A DNA stretch of 18,457 bases. Origin: Rickettsia typhi. Lineage in GTDB: Bacteria; Pseudomonadota; Alphaproteobacteria; Rickettsiales; Rickettsiaceae. Shown here one piece after another: positions 15,940-18,457 of this stretch (position 1 is its first letter; each line of letters opens with the position of its first letter). Position numbers and translations under genes: made by a program. The stretch covers positions 1-18,457 of the forward strand of contig CAMCTQ010000009.1 of NCBI GenBank assembly GCA_945878545.1. The letters are read 5' to 3'. A model generated the notes under the pieces. It was not told where the DNA came from. It saw only the letters and a program-made list of their open reading frames with translations, and searched no databases.

Positions 15940-16482
15940 TTAGCTCCTTGTGCGTAACATTAAGGTGATCTTACCATCATTTACTTCCTTTATCACTTCA
16001 AATCCTGCTTTTTCATAAACACGCATTGCCATAGTATTGATTGTGTCAGGATCGACAAGTACATAATCGAATAATGAAAAAACATATTGTTTTAGAAATG
16101 CATCTAATACTTTGGTTCCAATACCCTTACCAGTAAATTCTACTTCACCAATATACCAATCAATTCCAGCACAAGGCGCTGGTAGGTCTGATGCAGAGTA
16201 CCCTTGCTCAGGTGGAAAATCACGTTTATTATAATATTGAATATAGCCAATGGGAATTCGCCTAAAAAAAATGATAAAAGCATGAATTGGCTTCTCGATC
16301 GTTTTATCTTCAAGTAGTAAGTTTTTATGTCCATTAATATAATGACCATATTTTTCCTGAATCAATTCAGTTGTCCATTTTATATCCTGGTCCCACCAAA
16401 GTTTTACATGAGGAGCCTCTAACCAATGTAACAATAAACTCAAATGAGATTTATTTAAAGGCTCAAAGGCAATGTCACTCAT
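15940..16482 (-). CDS. GNAT acetyltransferase, AAC(6')-like
   Basis: A 180-residue GCN5-related N-acetyltransferase. It resembles the AAC(6') aminoglycoside acetyltransferase group: HWLEAPHVKLWW (residues 19-30), IPIGYIQYY, GIDWYIG (106-112, with D109 at the place of the conserved aspartate), acetyl-CoA motif FTGKGIGTK (116-124), and VDPDTINTMAMRVYEKAGFE (143-162). The same fold also includes siderophore-type and other acyltransferases, so the substrate is uncertain; I would not call it a resistance gene without testing. It precedes prs by four bases. A possible -10 (TATATT) lies just before its ATG on the minus strand, but no good -35 was seen. Confidence 0.85.
   Translation of the reverse strand: MSDIAFEPLNKSHLSLLLHWLEAPHVKLWWDQDIKWTTELIQEKYGHYINGHKNLLLEDKTIEKPIHAFIIFFRRIPIGYIQYYNKRDFPPEQGYSASDLPAPCAGIDWYIGEVEFTGKGIGTKVLDAFLKQYVFSLFDYVLVDPDTINTMAMRVYEKAGFEVIKEVNDGKITLMLRTRS
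15944..15949 (-). promoter_or_regulatory. Ribosome binding site for prs
   Basis: On the minus strand AAGGAG lies eight bases before the prs ATG and within the last codons of the acetyltransferase gene, which ties the two genes into one transcript. Confidence 0.7.
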
Positions 16483-16522
16483 CTATATAATATAAAGCCA
16501 ATTAGCCCGATAGAAAGATTTG

Positions 16523-17026
16523 TTAAAATGTTATTGTCACAGTGACTGTATCTGAATAACTACCTATTAAGGCAGATTGAGCAGCAGGGATTCTTCCATA
16601 AACTGTTAGACTTTGGGCGGCGCCAGTACCAGTGCCAGACACCCAACTACCTGCAACATTACCCCAGTTAGCAGTTCTACCAGAATCGGAATATAGAGAA
16701 TAACTGAGCCCAGAAGCCGATGGACCAGTCATTTTACGAGTAGTAGTAGTAGCTCCTGAAAAAGTACCAGCACTTAGTCCAACAGTATAAGTAGTACCAT
16801 TTGTACATGTCGCTGTTATTGTTGAGGTTCCATCTAGCTGAGCTAATGTATAATTTCCAAATGCCACAGTACTAGCAGCAACAGTGCAAGATGACGCAAC
16901 AGTCGCACTCACCTGAAAATTACCAGTTGAAGTTGCCCCCGAAGATATATTTACAGGTGCTAATGCACCAACTATAACAAAACAAGTGACAACAAGATGT
17001 TTAAAAAATTTCTCAATACAAATCAC
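16523..17026 (-). CDS. Spore coat U domain protein (Csu-type pilin-like)
   Basis: A secreted beta-sandwich protein of the spore coat protein U family, which includes archaic chaperone-usher pilins such as CsuA/B. After a signal peptide (KFFKHLVVTCFVIVGALAP) the domain shows GNFQVSATVASSCTV, VAFGNYT, ATCTNGTTYTVGLSAG, ARKM-like TTRKMTG, YSLYSDSGRTANWGN and the ending YGRIPAAQSALIGSYSDTVTVTITF. The two cysteines in SSCTV and ATCTN form the usual disulfide. An ATG at 17083 would add 19 residues before the signal; I prefer a GTG at 17026 with GGAGG four bases upstream. The gene is visibly richer in G+C (45-53% in sampled lines) than its neighbours. No chaperone or usher gene is nearby, so it looks acquired. 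Confidence 0.88.
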   Translation of the reverse strand: MICIEKFFKHLVVTCFVIVGALAPVNISSGATSTGNFQVSATVASSCTVAASTVAFGNYTLAQLDGTSTITATCTNGTTYTVGLSAGTFSGATTTTRKMTGPSASGLSYSLYSDSGRTANWGNVAGSWVSGTGTGAAQSLTVYGRIPAAQSALIGSYSDTVTVTITF

Positions 17027-17215
17027 GCAACCTCCACCATACCATCCCATACCATCAACAACATAAAGCAGGTAAGGATCCATTAACTAAAGCCTAATAT
17101 TATTTTGAACAAATCTCAACACGTAATTGAACTTATATATAAATTCATAACAATTTTCTAAAGTCTGTGACTAACATGCAAAAATTCACTTTATAAATTA
17201 TTTAATCAATTTCCA

Positions 17216-18457
17216 TTATTTTAACTCAATACTGTATTTAGAAAGGATCTTCTTCAAATCACCCTTTATAGACTGCAGTCCTTCCTCTGTTGACGACTCA
17301 CAGCGAGCGATGATGGCTGGACCAGTGTTTGAAGCTCTGAGTAACCACCAACCATGCTTAGTGTTTACTCGCAAGCCGTCTATATCGATAAAATCAATAT
17401 TTTGATCCTTGATCGAGGCTTTTATATTGTCAATTATTGCAAATTTTGTTTCATCACTAACAGCTAATTTTAGCTCCGGAGTATTGTAAACTTTTGGTAA
17501 TTTGTCTATCATATCATCTATTGACTCCAAAGAGTTTGATATAATATCGATTAACCTAACAGCCGCATATAAAGCATCATCATAACCATAATACTCATCG
17601 GCAAAAAAGATATGTCCGCTCATTTCTCCAGCTAGCTTTGCTCCTGTTTCCTTCATTTTAGCTTTAATAAAAGAATGACCTGTTTTCCACATAATAGGAA
17701 TGCCACCGATTTTCTCCACATAGTCGAAGAGGCTACCACTTGCCTTAACATCAGCAATAATTTTGGCTTTGGGCGATTTTGTTATGACGTCCTTTGCATA
17801 TAAACAAAGCAGTTGGTCACCAGGGACAAAAGTCCCTTTGTTGGTAACAACACCTATTCTATCAGCATCTCCATCAAACCCAATGCCGATATCACAATGA
17901 TTTTTTAAAACGAAATCTTTTAATTGTTGTAGATTTTTCGCAATTGTTGGATCTGGGTCATGCGCAGGAAAATTTCCATCAATTTTTTCATTTATCATAA
18001 AAGTTTGGCAAGGTAATTTACTGCACAAAATTGACGCCAATTCACCCCCAGAACCATTTGCTGGATCAAATGCTATTTTTAGGTCTTTATTAATTTTTCT
18101 ATTTAGTATGATCCTCTCTATATATTGTTCTTTTATATCAATAATTTCTTCTTTGTGGTCATTTTTTATTTCAATATCGCCCCAATTGGATTCTTCTAGC
18201 TTTGTTTTTAAATCCTGAATCATTACACCAAAAAAGGGAGCATTGTCTTTTAACATTTTGAAACCATTATCATCCTTTGGATTGTGCGATCCAGTAACCA
18301 TGATGCTACCAGAAGCAGAAAAGATTTTGTCAGCAAAATACAATGTCGGGGTCGCGACTAATCCTATATACTTAGCCTTTGCACCAGCCGCTTTTATTCC
18401 TTGTAATAAGGCATTACAAAATTCCTCAGAACTAAGGCGCCCATCTCTGCCAACACA
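17216..18457 (-). CDS. Phosphomannomutase/phosphoglucomutase, partial at window edge
   Basis: Alpha-D-phosphohexomutase that moves phosphate between C6 and C1 of mannose or glucose, supplying sugar nucleotides for LPS, capsule or other glycans. The frame stays open to the right edge (first visible residues CVGRDGRLSSEEF), so the N-terminus, probably a few dozen residues, is missing. All four domains are represented: the catalytic serine loop VTGSHNP, the metal-binding loop GFDGDADRIG, the sugar-binding loop GEMSGHIFF, and the phosphate-binding RASNTGP near the C-terminus. The pattern resembles AlgC/ManB more than GlmM, whose catalytic loop and metal site differ slightly. A start within the window (18343) is only an internal TTG and is not real. 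Confidence 0.93.
   Translation of the reverse strand, partial: CVGRDGRLSSEEFCNALLQGIKAAGAKAKYIGLVATPTLYFADKIFSASGSIMVTGSHNPKDDNGFKMLKDNAPFFGVMIQDLKTKLEESNWGDIEIKNDHKEEIIDIKEQYIERIILNRKINKDLKIAFDPANGSGGELASILCSKLPCQTFMINEKIDGNFPAHDPDPTIAKNLQQLKDFVLKNHCDIGIGFDGDADRIGVVTNKGTFVPGDQLLCLYAKDVITKSPKAKIIADVKASGSLFDYVEKIGGIPIMWKTGHSFIKAKMKETGAKLAGEMSGHIFFADEYYGYDDALYAAVRLIDIISNSLESIDDMIDKLPKVYNTPELKLAVSDETKFAIIDNIKASIKDQNIDFIDIDGLRVNTKHGWWLLRASNTGPAIIARCESSTEEGLQSIKGDLKKILSKYSIELK

Noticed and set aside
16140..16349. Second minus-strand frame inside the acetyltransferase
   Set aside because: It overlaps the GNAT gene in another frame and shows no family features.
1..18457. tRNA genes, rRNA genes, CRISPR arrays, transposases
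   Set aside because: No T-arm consensus, regular spaced repeats or transposase-like proteins were found on either strand by eye.

Overview
The window is AT-rich (roughly one third G+C by eye) and densely coded. It reads as chromosome of a host-associated or intracellular bacterium. An alphaproteobacterium of the Rickettsiales/Holosporales sort is my best guess, based on low G+C, an extended ribosomal protein S2, eukaryote-like repeat proteins beside housekeeping genes, and many short AT-rich intergenic regions. No rRNA gene, tRNA gene or CRISPR array was seen, so the taxonomy is inference.

Layout, left to right. Plus strand 136-4043: translation genes rpsB, a cold-shock protein gene, tsf, truA and prmC. 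Plus strand 4235-5026: a leucine-rich-repeat gene made of five 81-bp units, behind a well-formed promoter and an inverted repeat. Plus strand 5476-7983: a bufferin-type copper RiPP locus, with a DUF2282 precursor (bufA), a DUF692/MNIO enzyme (bufB), a DUF2063 partner (bufC) and a DoxX membrane protein. A PCuAC-type periplasmic copper chaperone follows at 8069-8581. A strong intrinsic terminator lies between the precursor and its modifying enzymes. Minus strand 13286-8611: a tightly overlapping run pheS-pheT-ogt-alkC, coding both subunits of Phe-tRNA synthetase and two DNA alkylation repair proteins. Plus strand 13559-14218: an unrecognised protein of two duplicated helical halves joined by an acidic minisatellite linker. 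Minus strand 18457-14381: a phosphohexomutase cut by the window edge, a G+C-richer spore-coat-U/Csu-type secreted protein, an AAC(6')-like acetyltransferase, prs and ubiX.

How the genes may work together. The buf locus plus PCuAC forms a copper-handling island: a secreted, cysteine-modified copper-binding peptide together with a copper-delivering chaperone. The internal terminator would favour making much more precursor than enzyme. The LRR protein and the acidic two-repeat protein look like host-interaction or accessory genes. Both are flanked by non-coding DNA and share a 12-bp motif just upstream. The alkylation repair pair appears to depend on transcription of the essential pheST genes. 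The best candidates for a noteworthy system are the buf/PCuAC island with its internal terminator, and the two repeat-protein genes with their shared upstream motif.
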